DNA of 64,000 bases, taken from NCBI GenBank assembly GCA_041398905.1, contig JAWKTV010000002.1:310001-374000 (forward strand). Reading direction: 5' to 3'. This document shows positions 30,524 to 40,119 of the stretch, one piece after another; the stretch's first letter is position 1; the number at the start of each line of letters is the position of its first letter. Source of the stretch: JAWKTV01 sp041398905. Lineage in GTDB: Bacteria; Planctomycetota; Planctomycetia; Planctomycetales; Planctomycetaceae. Below the pieces are notes generated by a model. It had not been told where the DNA came from and made no database searches. It worked only from the letters and a program-made list of their open reading frames with translations. The translations under genes and the position numbers were made by a program.

Positions 30524-30633
30524 GGGCGTGGTCCGTGATCCGGAACGTTCGGACGAGTGGCGGTGGCTATTCAACCTCACTGAGGATACGTCCCGCGTGG
30601 CTCACCAACAAGACCGAACAGCGAGGACGACCC

Positions 30634-30665
30634 TTGTAACGACTCCGTAACATCTTCCGTTACAA
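30634..30665. promoter_or_regulatory. Inverted repeat of TGTAAC half-sites upstream of the ECF sigma gene
   Basis: Perfect 8-base arms TTGTAACG (30634-30641) and CGTTACAA (30658-30665) are separated by 16 bases. A third half-site, CGTAACA (30646-30652), lies inside. The element sits between the divergent sigma and repeat-protein genes, 127 bases before the sigma start. It could be an operator or contain an ECF-type promoter for autoregulation. The assignment is inference. Confidence 0.45.
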
Positions 30666-30791
30666 CAGCTTGACACCAACGAGTGACTACCGGACGATAC
30701 TCGCACATCGCGGCACCCGGTCTGCACCGGGATTTTCGACGTTCTCTGGGAACTCTTCCCTCCTTTCGCACGTCCCACCACTGGTTAGCCC

Positions 30792-31364
30792 GTGAGCGAT
30801 AACGATCAAACCCTGATCGACCGCTGCCTCGCCGGCGACAGTGAAGCCTTCGGCGTGCTGGTTGATCGCTACCAGGATCGCCTGTATGGCTCGCTGGTGC
30901 CGGTTTTGGGTTCGGTGCATGATGCGCTGGATGTCGCGCAGGAAGCTTTCGTGCTCGCCTACCAGAAACTCGATACCTACCGTGGCGAGTCGGCGTTCTA
31001 CTCATGGCTGTTTCGCATCGCCTACAATGCCTCCGTCTCGTGGCGACGCCGCGACCGGATGCCCCGGCAGTCCCTCGATGCCCGCCGCGAAACACTCGGC
31101 GACGAACCGACCGACAACCGACCCTCCAACAACCCCGAACATGATCTGGAGATCTGCGAACGCCAGTCGATGGTGCAGCAGGCTCTCTCCGAACTCCCGC
31201 CTGATTACCGTGCCGTCCTCGTCTTGAAAGAGATGGACGGCCTGAGCTACGAAGAGATCGCGACCGCGATGGACGTTCCGATCGGGACTGTCCGCAGCCG
31301 TATCCATCGTGCCCGCCTTGAACTCAAAGAAAAGTTGAATCGCGTCCTCAGCCGCGAAGCGTGA
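30792..31364 (+). CDS. ECF-family RNA polymerase sigma factor
   Basis: A 190-residue group 4 sigma factor. Region 2 is seen in DSEAFGVLVDRYQDRLYGS and DALDVAQEAFVLAYQKLDTY, with the -10 recognition part FYSWLFRIAYNASVSWRRR. Region 4 is seen in LPPDYRAVLVLKEMDGLSYEE, with the HTH IATAMDVPIGTVRSRIHRAR. The start is GTG 30792. The anti-sigma gene starts 18 bases after its stop codon, so the two are co-transcribed and the sigma is presumably held inactive until a signal is received. Confidence 0.93.
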   Translation: MSDNDQTLIDRCLAGDSEAFGVLVDRYQDRLYGSLVPVLGSVHDALDVAQEAFVLAYQKLDTYRGESAFYSWLFRIAYNASVSWRRRDRMPRQSLDARRETLGDEPTDNRPSNNPEHDLEICERQSMVQQALSELPPDYRAVLVLKEMDGLSYEEIATAMDVPIGTVRSRIHRARLELKEKLNRVLSREA

Positions 31365-31382
31365 CAAACCGCTCACACAATC

Positions 31383-32967
31383 ATGTCCCACTCCGCTCCA
31401 CATCCCGATGAGTCGCTCTCCGCCTGGATCGACGGCGAGTTGACGGAGGAGGAACGCGCGGAGGTTTTGGCCCGACTCGAAGCGAACGCCGACGATCAGG
31501 TGACGCTGGCCGAACTGGAGGAACTGGGCCGCGATCTGCGAAAGCTACCCCGTCCCGCCACGCCACCCGAGTTGCGGGCCGGCGTTATGGCCCAGATCTC
31601 GCGCGATCGACGAACCACGACAGGTTCCACCGCGGCGGCGGTGCCCGTGAACGTCACTCCAATGACACGTCGCAACGCCATCTGGGGTTGGAGTGTCGCC
31701 GCCACTTTGCTGACGGCAGCCGCCGCACTGCTCATCGTGTTGAGTCGTCCCGGCCAGTGGGCGGAGACAAATGTGGCGATGCAAACCGACGCGCCAGCCA
31801 ATGCGGCGAGCGAGGCCGCACCGGGTGCGATGATGGGTGCGACGCGGGAAGTCGCGGAGCTGGAAGTCGCCGCGAGCGCGGCACCCGCCGCCGCGATGGC
31901 GGCGGAGGAGTACGGTGACGCGGCGGTATCTGATGAGTCAGCCGCCGGTGCGGCAGCTCCGATGGAGGCCGGTAATGGCCAGCGGAGATCCGCGCCGCCA
32001 TCCGCCGCCAATAAGCGCACTCTCGCGATCCTTGAATGGCGTCGCCGATCGGGTCGTCTTCGATCATGACCATCCCCCTGAAGTGACCGACGTGCTCGAA
32101 TACGTGGACCGTGTCGATGGTCAGCTCGTGGTCGTTGAACTTGAAGTCGTCAACGTCGACCAGACGGCCCGCGACATGCTGGTGCTGCTGGTCAACCGCG
32201 GGGTCAGGGTTTTGGGTGACGACACTCCCCAGGCAACCGCCGGTGCCGGCTCAGCCGCCAACTCGTCCGCTGGCACATCCGGTAACGCTGGTCAGAAGAT
32301 GGTCGCGGTCTTCGTTGAGGCGAGCGACGCTCAACTGGCCGGTGTGGTCGATGAACTGCTGTCGCAGGTGTCGGTCGCCGCACCGGCTACCAGCGATGCA
32401 GCGGCCGATGCTCAGGGGAACGAGCCTGCGATCGACTCGGATTTCGACCGCCGCTTGCGTCACTACGAAACCGTCCTTCCCTCCGCGGTTCGGTCGGTCG
32501 TTCGTGGCCAGGACCAAACAGCTTCGCCGGCACCTGGTCGGCCCGCAGCCGACCAGGTGCCGGCGGATCAGCCGCGCGTGCAGGTCATACCACCCAGTCC
32601 CCAAACTCCGACTGGTGCGGGGCAGTCAGCAGTGGCGGTGGACCCCGCCGCCGTGTCCCCGGCACCCCGGAATCGCAAGGCGACCGCTGGCGCGCCGCCA
32701 ATAGCTTCGTGGGCCGATCTCGATCTGACCAGCGGCGATTGGTCGATTCGGCTGAACGTGACACCGCAGGCGTACGAGCTGCTGGCGGAAACCGAGTCGG
32801 TCGAGGCGGTACCAGCACCGTTGGCGGAGGCGCGGACCAACCGGCCGGAGTTGGCCGTCGAGGCGGCCAGCAGCCAGCCGGACGTTTCTCCGAAAATGAC
32901 GCCGCCGCGTCGCCGCGTCCTGTTTGTCCTGCAGGGATCGCCGGCCAAACAGCCCGGCCGGCAGTGA
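31383..32967 (+). CDS. Transmembrane anti-sigma factor (frameshifted)
   Basis: The N-terminal ~68 residues have the anti-sigma pattern (DESLSAWIDGELTEEERAEVLARL). A single membrane helix (about 100-121, IWGWSVAATLLTAAAALLIVL) separates it from an Ala-rich region. Between about 31995 and 32040 the frame shifts. The next frame continues as an extracytoplasmic domain (VTDVLEYVDRVDGQLVVVELEV, MLVLLVNRGVRVLG, KMVAVFVEASDAQLAGVVDELL) and ends at 32967. One indel would join them into about 528 residues. The unshifted frame ends at 32069. Position immediately downstream of the sigma factor fits its role. Confidence 0.8.
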
Positions 32968-32994
32968 CCTGCGTGGCGACATGTCGCTAACGAG

Positions 32995-35237
32995 TCACGA
33001 CGGTTCCGTACGCTTGGCGATCCCGCGGTTGCGCTCGCAGGTCAGCACGATTCGCAGCGCGTCGTAGTCGACTTCGCCGGCGAGCTTTTCGTGCAGCGGC
33101 GTGAGGCGACCTTCGCAGCCGAGTTCGCGCCACGCGGCGACCACCCGGTCAATCGTGGCAGGCTCGACCCACGGCGAGGCATCGGTAATCAGTCGCGCCG
33201 TCAGGTAGTCCGAGAGATATCCGGCGGTCGTCGATTTCGCCCGACCGAGTTGCTCGGCCGCCTGCTCGATGGACATCCCCTGCTCGAACAGTGAAAAAGC
33301 ACGGAAAGCGGGCCCGCTGTTGACGTCACGGTTTCGTTGCGCCGGTCGCGGCATTGCACTCGACGCCGGTACGAGGTCCGTCTCGACGCCGTGCTGCGCG
33401 CAGTATTGCGCGACGACCCCAGGAATTCTTCGCCGTAGTCGTCGCATTTCTTCTGGCCGACTCCGCGAACTGCGAGGAAGCCCGCAGTGCTGGTGGGCCG
33501 GCGGCGGGCCATATCGCGGAGCGCCGCGTCGCCGAAGACGACGTACGGTGGCACGCTCTTCTCGCGGGCCTTCTCGGTCCGCAACTCCGCGCCGCGGCGA
33601 ACAGTCCTTCGTCGACGCCCTCCCACGAATCGGGATCGTCGACACGCCGTTTGGCGGTACTGGTGCGGCTGGTGCCCGATGCGTCGCAGGACGGGCACCT
33701 CTTCCCCCTTGAGCAGCCGTCGTCCGGCATCGGTCAACGAGAAGGTCTTGTAGGGCTCCTCCCGCTGCAGGAAACCCTGCCGGGCCAAATCGCCGATCCA
33801 GTCCTGAACGGTTTGCAGCTTGTGCTCGCGGAGCAGCCCCCAGGTGCTGAGGCGATCATGCCCATTGCGGGTGATGCGGTCGTCCGGCTGACCGGTGAGG
33901 ACGAGCGCAGTGTATTCGCCGCCGTAGCGCTCTCCCTGCCGGTAGATCGACGAGAGGATCATCTGGGCGATGCGGAGCGGCTCTTCGACGAACGCCACTT
34001 CACCACGGCAGACATCGCAACTGTCGCCGCAATCTTGGTCGAGGTCCTGCCCGAAGTAGCGGACCAGCGCGCGGTGCCGGCAGGTGAGGCCGTCGGCGAA
34101 GTCGAGCATCGACCGCAGCAGATTCTGCGACGTCTCCTGCTGAATGTCCGGCTGGCGGGAGATGAGGAACTCCCAGGTGGCGAGGTCTTTGCCGCCAAAG
34201 AACAGCCAGCACTCGGCTTCGAGTCCATCGCGGCCCGCGCGGCCGGTCTCCTGCTGGTAATGTTCGATCGACGCGGGAATGCCGGTATGGATCACGTAGC
34301 GGACGTCCGGCTTGTCGATCCCCATGCCAAACGCGACGGTGGCGACGATCGCCTGAACTTCGTCGCGGATGAACGCCTCCTGATTCCGCTGGCGGGCATC
34401 ATCGCCCAGCCCGGCATGATACGGCCGCGTGCGATAACCGAGCGCGTTGAGCTCCTCGCTGACCTTCTCCGTCTCTTTGCGGGTGAGACAGTAGACGATG
34501 CCGGCACTGTCGGCGTGGCGGTCGATGACGGAAGTGATTTGACCGAGTGATTTGCCGCGGCGCTCGACGCGGTAGATGAGGTTCGGGCGATCGAAACTGC
34601 CGACGAGCACCTTGGCGGCCCGCAGGCCGAGTTGTTCGCAAATGTCCTGCTGCACGCGCCCGGTGGCGGTCGCGGTGAAGGCGTGCACGCCGACGTTCGG
34701 GAATCGCTCCTTCAGGACGCTGAGCTGGCGATAGTGCGGCCGGAAGTCGTGACCCCAGTGACTGACACAGTGAGCCTCATCGATCGCGAAGAACGAGACG
34801 TTGGCAGTTTCCAGCCGGCTGAGCATCTGGTCGTTGCACAGCCGCTCGGGTGCGACATACAGCAGCTTCAGCTCGCCGCTGTCGAGCTGGCGGGCGATGT
34901 CCCACTTCTCGGTGTTGGTGAGCGTGCTGTTGACGAAGGCGGCCGAGATGCCGTTGGCACGAAGGGCGTCGACCTGATCCTTCATCAGGGAGATGAGCGG
35001 CGACACGATGACCGCCAGCCCGTCGTGACAGAGAGCGGGGACCTGATAGCACAGCGACTTCCCGCCGCCGGTCGGCAGCACCACCAGCGAGTCTTCACCC
35101 GCGAGGACGCTCTCCATCGCGGACTGCTGCAGGGGACGAAAATCGCTGTAACCCCAGTGCCTCCGCAACACGTCCCGCAGTCGCTCGACATCGTCGGCGG
35201 GGGAGGCATCCGTGTCGTACGGCGAGGCAGCGTTCAC
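32995..35237 (-). CDS. recQ: ATP-dependent DNA helicase RecQ (multiple frameshifts)
   Basis: A 3'-5' repair helicase. Motifs: FRPLQQSAMESVLAGEDSLV (motif 0), LPTGGGKSLCYQ (Walker A), IDEAHCVSHWGHDFRP (DEAH and aromatic loop), QQETGRAGRDG (motif VI), the zinc cysteines CRHRALVRYFGQDLDQDCGDSCDVC in its RQC part, and an HRDC-like domain (VPPYVVFGDAALRDMARRRP). Between about 33655 and 33595 the sequence reads correctly in another frame (STAKRRVDDPDSWEGVDEGL), and at about 33430 it shifts again to a C-terminal HTH (MSIEQAAEQLGRAKSTTAGY). So there are three indels. The likely start is GTG 35237; the upstream ATG at 35324 adds an unlikely hydrophobic stretch. It is convergent with the anti-sigma gene. 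Confidence 0.88.
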
Positions 35238-35479
35238 AATGGTCGCGGGGAGAAGGATCAACACCAGAAAACGAGGCAACCAGACACGTGTACATCTGCA
35301 CCAATCCGGCGTCAAGCGACGCACCGGCCACCACGGGGAACAGGGAAAGCGTTGCGGGTGCGTTCACCGAGGGTTGGGTCGCCACGATTGAAATCGGTCC
35401 CCCGCTTGCATGAGAATGGGTTGATTGGTTCGTGTCCTTGGGTTTCGTCTTTGCCGCACACCTTCGACCTGCGTACGTG

Positions 35480-36669
35480 ATGCCTGGTTCCAACAACATC
35501 GACCGACTCGACATCGACTTCCACGTCCCCTGCGTGCATCGCCTGCGGTTCACGCGCGACGTGTTGGGGGCCGACGCCAATGTGCTGGAAGACCTGCTGG
35601 AGCCGACGGGAGACCAGCCCGCCCGCGTGCAGTTCTGGGTCGACGAGTCGCTGCTTGCCTCACAGCCGGATCTCAAAGCTCGGATTCGTCACTTTGTCGC
35701 CAGCCGCCCGGGACGGCTCACGATGCCGGGGAACATTCAGCAGGTGCCCGGCGGCGAAGCGGTGAAGAACGACATCCACCTGCTCGAGCGAATGCTCAAG
35801 TGCATCAACGCCGCCGACCTTGACCGTCGCAGCTATGTGGTGGTCATCGGCGGGGGCGCGGTACTCGACGCCGTTGGCTTCGCGGCGGCGATCGCTCACC
35901 GGGGCATTCGCCTGGTGCGGCTGCCCACGACGACGCTCGCGGGGACTCCGGAGTCGGCGTGAAGAACAGCGTCAACCTGTTTCGGAAGAAGAACTGGGTC
36001 GGCACCTTCGCCGTCCCCTGGGGCGTCGTCAACGATGAGTCGCTGCTGTCGACCCTGCCCGATCGCGACTTTCGCTGCGGCTTTTCCGAGTCGGTCAAAG
36101 TGGCCCTGCTGAAGGACGCCGACGAGTTCGATCGAATCTGTCGCGGAGCGAAGCAGATTGCCCGGCGCGACATGTCCGTCGCCGGACCGTCCTCCAGCGA
36201 TCGGCTCAGTTGCATCTCGAGCATCACCCGCGGCGGCGATCCGTTCGAGGCCCTCGAAGCCCGGCCGCTCGACTTCGGGCATTGGTCGGCTCACAAACTG
36301 GAGGTTCTCTCGAACTTCGAACTGCGGCATGGCGAAGCGGTCGCCATCGGCGTCGCGGTCGACGCCGTCTACTCCTCACGCGTGCATGGCTTCCCCGGAA
36401 GCGGCTGACCGCGTCCTGCAATGCCTGGCCGACCTTGGTCTGCCGCTCGATCACCCCACGCTGCATCAGACTGGCCCGCTGTTCGATGGGTTGGAAGAGT
36501 TCCGCCAGCACCTCGGGGCCGACTGACGCTGACCATGCTCCCCAAGGTCGGCGCGCAGCTCGACGTGCATGACATCGACCGCAACCAGATGCGGGCCGCC
36601 ATCGAACAGGTCGCCGGCTTCGCGAGCCGCAACGTCGCTGTTCGCTCCACGAACAGCGACGCCAGGTAA
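35480..36669 (+). CDS. 3-dehydroquinate-synthase-like sugar-phosphate cyclase, EboD type (multiple frameshifts)
   Basis: A NAD-dependent cyclase fold: NAD motif VVVIGGGAVLDAVGFAAA, then RLVRLPTTTLA. At about 35945 the sequence lacks bases where AQADSGVGVKN is expected and resumes with SGVGVKNSVNLFRKKNWVGTF. The metal/substrate region FGHWSAHKLE and LRHGEAVAIGVAVDAVYS follows. Further shifts occur near 36405 (then EAADRVLQCLADLGLPLDHP) and 36518 (a missing G, then LTLTMLPKVGAQLDVHDID), ending at 36669. Reconstructed length is about 395 residues. The pattern fits cyclases of ebo clusters better than housekeeping AroB, but no other ebo gene is nearby. GTG 35432 is an alternative start. Confidence 0.7.
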
Positions 36670-36846
36670 ACCGGCTGTGCGCAGCGTGAGTCTCACGCCA
36701 CCACGCAAGTCAACTCGTGTCCGCTTCCCGTTTGACGACCGGTCATCGGAGTGGACAGCGACTATGGTTGCACCGATGTTCCCGCGCCGGTATCAACGGC
36801 GGCGAAGCTTCCGCACTCCGACACTTGATCTCCCACCGACGTCCTG

Positions 36847-37317
36847 ATGGCCCGCCGTTCCAAAGCACGTGAAGTCGCCCTGCAGATGCTGCACCAGGTC
36901 GACGTCAATCCCGACCTCGACGGTCAAACCATCGCCGCGATGATCCGCGAGCGATTTCCCGAAGGACCTCCGGGAACTCGCCTGGGATCTGTTCTCGGGA
37001 ACTCTCGATCGTCGCGCCGAGCTGGACGAGAGGATTCAGGGCATCGCCACGAACTGGAAGCTCTTTCGCATGGCGACGACCGATCGCAACGTGCTCAGGC
37101 TGGGCGCGTTCGAGCTGCTGCATACCGAAACGCCTTACAGCGCTGTGATTGACGAGGCGGCTGGAACTGGCGAAGAAGTTTGGCACCGATCAGTCGGCCC
37201 AGTTCGTCAACGGCATCCTCGACAAACTCGTGCCCGCCGACCGGCGATCCAGCCGCGGCGAGCAGCAGCTCGAAGAAGCCGATACCGAAGAGGACTCGAC
37301 CAGCGAGGATCACCTGA
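36847..37317 (+). CDS. nusB: Transcription antitermination factor NusB (frameshifted)
   Basis: An RNA-binding antitermination protein acting with NusE on rRNA operons. The start MARRSKAREVALQMLHQVDV is typical. At about 36963 the frame shifts, then RELAWDLFSGTLDRRAELDE, IQGIATNWKLFRMATTDRNV and LRLGAFELLHTETPYSAVIDEA follow. At about 37160 an extra G shifts it again to ELAKKFGTDQSAQFVNGILD. The C-terminal tail is acidic and its end is uncertain: a stop in the original frame lies at 37315-37317, while the third frame runs to 37481 into the next gene. About 155 residues expected. Confidence 0.85.
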
Positions 37318-37414
37318 TGCCCCCGGCCCTGCGATCTGAATCACTCGGCCTTTCCCGGCGTCATCGGTCCGCTCCCCTTCATCAGACTCATTTCTCCAGC
37401 GCACTGGCCACTCC

Positions 37415-37873
37415 ATGCGACAGCTCATTGACGACTATCTCGCAGGCCCCCGTCAACTTCGGGATGCCATCGCCGACATGACGCCCGAGCAGCTTGACGC
37501 CGCACCGATTCCGGGGAAGTGGTCGACGCGGCAGATTATCTGCCACATCGCCGACTTCGAGCCGGTGTACGCCGACCGCATGAAGCGAGTGATCGCGGAA
37601 GAGCAACCCGGCCTGCCGGGGGGCGACCCGGACCTGTTCGCGGCGAAGCTCGCCTACGATGCGCGGGATCTGGAGATCGAACTTCAGATGATCGAAGCGG
37701 TACGGGCCCACACGGCGGCCATCCTCGAGAGGCAACCGCCCGAGGCGTTCCAGCGCACGGGCCTGCACTCCCGCGATGGCGCCCTGACGCTGGAAACGCT
37801 GCTGAAGCGGATCACAAACCACATCACGCATCACGTCAAATTCATCGCCGAAAAGCGGGCGGCAATGGAGTAG
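37415..37873 (+). CDS. DinB/YfiT-like four-helix protein
   Basis: 152 residues of the DinB-like four-helix-bundle family, often metal-binding. The first helix (IDDYLAGPRQLRDAIADM), the KWSTRQIICHIADFE segment and the final HITHHVKFI provide the three usual metal-ligand histidines. There is no signal peptide, so it is cytoplasmic. Family members include thiol-transferase-like and detoxification enzymes, but the substrate cannot be assigned. It follows nusB on the same strand. Confidence 0.85.
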   Translation: MRQLIDDYLAGPRQLRDAIADMTPEQLDAAPIPGKWSTRQIICHIADFEPVYADRMKRVIAEEQPGLPGGDPDLFAAKLAYDARDLEIELQMIEAVRAHTAAILERQPPEAFQRTGLHSRDGALTLETLLKRITNHITHHVKFIAEKRAAME

Positions 37874-37996
37874 TCGCTGTTCGCTCCGCGTCCAGGGGGG
37901 AACCAGCTTGCACTGGGGGGCGACCGGCGGCCGCGTACCCTGTCAGTCATCGCGCGGCGTCTGCAATCGCGACCCGGAAGCTGATCGTGATGTTCA

Positions 37997-38401
37997 CTAC
38001 GCACCACTGTCCGCGGGGCCGACGGCGGCTTTGCATCGTCCATCGATCACCAAAGCGAAGATCACGGGGTTTCTGAGTCCCAGGGCGATCCACACCAGCA
38101 CGCCGATCACGATCGGCATGTAGAACGCGTCGTCGACCCGCACATGTGTGGCGGTCGCGCCACCAAGATAAGCGGTCAACAAGATCGCCCCGAGAAACGA
38201 TGTCCGCGGGATCAGAAACAGCAGCGTCACCACCACTTCAACGTACCCGATCAACAGCATGACCTCCGTTGACCAGCCCAGCTTGGTAAACGCTTCGGCC
38301 TTGCCCTCCCACTCGGTGAACTTTCCACCGGCGCTGGCGACGATCAGCATCGCCGCCAGCAGCCCGCTCAGCACCCACCCGGCCAGTCTCGACTTCGACA
38401 T
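37997..38401 (-). CDS. DoxX-like small membrane protein
   Basis: 134 residues with four predicted membrane helices (AGWVLSGLLAAMLIVASAGG, EVMLLIGYVEVVVTLLFLIP, LGAILLTAYLGGATATHVRV, MPIVIGVLVWIALGLRNPV), matching the DoxX-like family. An AGGAA site lies 7 bases before ATG 38401. It is the last gene of the minus-strand cluster that begins with the ECF42-like sigma factor. Function is unknown; DoxX proteins are linked to redox or stress responses. Confidence 0.85.
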   Translation of the reverse strand: MSKSRLAGWVLSGLLAAMLIVASAGGKFTEWEGKAEAFTKLGWSTEVMLLIGYVEVVVTLLFLIPRTSFLGAILLTAYLGGATATHVRVDDAFYMPIVIGVLVWIALGLRNPVIFALVIDGRCKAAVGPADSGA

Positions 38402-38491
38402 TTGATCGTTCCTGTGACAAATGAACGCGGAGCGGACAGCGACTCTGCCGCTCCGCTGTGATGCCATCGGAGGGTTGAGGCCCCGTGCTCG

Positions 38492-39055
38492 CTACTCCGC
38501 CTTCGTCCGCCTGGCCGTACCGGTCATGAAGGTCACCCACTCGCCGTCGGGCGTTTGCATCTTCGACGTGATCACCATCTCGTCGGCCGACTTGAACTCG
38601 TAGATGTCCTGGAACTGAGCGGTCGTGCCAGGTGCGATCATGCTCGGACCTTCCGCCTGCAGCGTCAGCACCTTGCCACTGTCGTCGACAGAGCCGGTGT
38701 ACCGCCACATGTGCCCGTTTGTGTTATCGACCCAAGTGCCGATGTACTTCTGCCGTTCGGAGTCATACCCGATCGTCTGCGCGCCGTGCATGTTCATCTC
38801 TCCGACTTTGCCCCGCATCTCGTTTCTGACCCAGAAGCCGCCGAGCATCTCGGACGTGATCGTGCCGGTGCATTCGAACGGCGGCTGATCCGGGCCCGCC
38901 GTCGCTTTCGAGGCGGTCGTCCATGTCCCTTCAAACTGCTTAAGCCAGTCATGCTCGGCCGTCGGCTGCGGGAACTCGAAGCCTTCCTGAGCCTGAGTCG
39001 AGGTGATTCTCAGCAGACTGATGGACAACAGCAGCAATGCGAATCGAGTCTTCAT
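38492..39055 (-). CDS. Exported DUF1579 protein
   Basis: 187 residues with a signal peptide (MKTRFALLLLSISLLRITSTQA). The remainder is a DUF1579 beta-barrel-like domain: HDWLKQFEGTWTTASKA, the conserved SEMLGGFWVRNEMRG, IGYDSERQKYIGTWVDN and a final MTGTARRTK. Proteins with this domain often accompany YCII and ECF-sigma clusters. The function is unknown. It is 90 bases upstream of the DoxX gene and is probably co-transcribed. Confidence 0.88.
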   Translation of the reverse strand: MKTRFALLLLSISLLRITSTQAQEGFEFPQPTAEHDWLKQFEGTWTTASKATAGPDQPPFECTGTITSEMLGGFWVRNEMRGKVGEMNMHGAQTIGYDSERQKYIGTWVDNTNGHMWRYTGSVDDSGKVLTLQAEGPSMIAPGTTAQFQDIYEFKSADEMVITSKMQTPDGEWVTFMTGTARRTKAE

Positions 39056-39132
39056 TGTGGTCTCACGGAGTGGAGGTAATTGGTCAGTGTCGATCACAGA
39101 CAATCAGAACGATGCGCCGGCTGGACTGGCGA

Positions 39133-39492
39133 TCAGGCGGTGGCGAGTGGTTCCGGCAAGGGGTACAGCGGACGGATCTCAACGGTCCCTTTATGGACGG
39201 GCGGCAGCCGGCTGGCAACCGCGAGCGCCTCGTCGAGGTCGGCGACATCGATGAGATAGTATCCGCCCAGCTGCTCGGAAGTTTCGGCAAACGGGCCGTC
39301 GATGACGTGTCGCTTCCCTTCCCGAATCCGCAGGCTGGTCGCCATGTTGACCGAGCGCAGCGGCGAGGCGTCCAGCAGCTTCCCCTGAGCCGCGAGGTCA
39401 TCGCAGACCGCCAGCGACCCCGCGATGCAGGCCTGATACTCATCCGGCGTCCATCCGTTCTCGGCACTATAGATCAGCAGCATGTACTTCAT
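39133..39492 (-). CDS. YCII-family (DGPF) protein
   Basis: 119 residues of the YciI-like ferredoxin fold: MKYMLLIYSAENGW, the KLLDASPLRS segment, VIDGPFAETSEQLGGYYLID containing the DGPF signature, and the final strand EIRPLYPLPE. DGPF proteins are established partners of ECF42 sigma factors, one of which heads this cluster. The reaction is unknown. A 20-base motif shared with the VOC-fusion gene lies 23 bases upstream. Confidence 0.92.
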   Translation of the reverse strand: MKYMLLIYSAENGWTPDEYQACIAGSLAVCDDLAAQGKLLDASPLRSVNMATSLRIREGKRHVIDGPFAETSEQLGGYYLIDVADLDEALAVASRLPPVHKGTVEIRPLYPLPEPLATA

Positions 39493-39515
39493 GGTGGATT
39501 CACTCGTGTGGATGG

Positions 39516-39535
39516 AGTTGCGGGTTCAATCGCCG
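39516..39535 (-). promoter_or_regulatory. Upstream motif shared by two YCII genes (copy 2)
   Basis: On the minus strand CGGCGATTGAACCCGCAACT, 17 of 20 identical to the copy at 40996-41015, and at a similar distance (23 against 18 bases) from the start codon. It may be a promoter or regulatory element of the sigma-factor regulon; no known motif was matched. Confidence 0.4.
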
Positions 39536-39573
39536 ACTCAGTCAGCGGGGCCTCACGTCTCGGTGAATGGTGC

Positions 39574-40047
39574 TCAGCCGCACGCTGCTCCGTAGTCCGG
39601 CATGCTCAAGTCGTCCGGCGCGGCGATCGTCCAGACCGTATTGTCCATGGGATTCATCGGGATCGACACGTGCTCGTGCAGAACCTTCCAGGCACCGTCG
39701 ATCCGCCGCAGACCAATCGTCACCCGCATCCATGTCCGGCCGCAGGGGTGGCCCGGCTCACTCGGCACGAAGTGATGTAGCCCATATACGAATGCCACAT
39801 CCCCCGCGACGTGCACTTCCAGGTCGCTATGTTCGGAGCGAAACTGGTCCGGGAAGAACGGCAGACACCCGGCCCACACTTGCCGGATGGCCTCTCCGCC
39901 CACCGACTTATAGGGTGGGCAGACGTCGTACAGCACTGAGTCGGCTGTGTAGTGCTTCGTCAGTCCCTCAACGTCTTTCGCTTCCAGAGCCCGCGACCAC
40001 TCGGCGATCATCTCGCGAATCGTCGCTTCGTCACTGGTGGAGTGCAT
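39574..40047 (-). CDS. SnoaL/NTF2-like protein
   Basis: 157 residues with the cone-shaped NTF2-like fold: helical start (TIREMIAEWSRALEAKDVEGLTKHYTADSV), a strand pair (DLEVHVAGDVAFVYGLHHFV) and the TIGLRRIDGAWKVLHEHVSIP motif. Members include ketosteroid-isomerase-like enzymes and polyketide cyclases, but active-site residues are not decisive here. It sits in the ECF42-like cluster, 72 bases downstream of the VOC-fusion gene. Confidence 0.88.
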   Translation of the reverse strand: MHSTSDEATIREMIAEWSRALEAKDVEGLTKHYTADSVLYDVCPPYKSVGGEAIRQVWAGCLPFFPDQFRSEHSDLEVHVAGDVAFVYGLHHFVPSEPGHPCGRTWMRVTIGLRRIDGAWKVLHEHVSIPMNPMDNTVWTIAAPDDLSMPDYGAACG

Positions 40048-40119
40048 GGTTCATCTCCTGAGAGTTGGTGAAATTGAACTTGTCCGGTCTGCGTTTACAC
40101 CGCGTGCTGCCCTGCGGGC

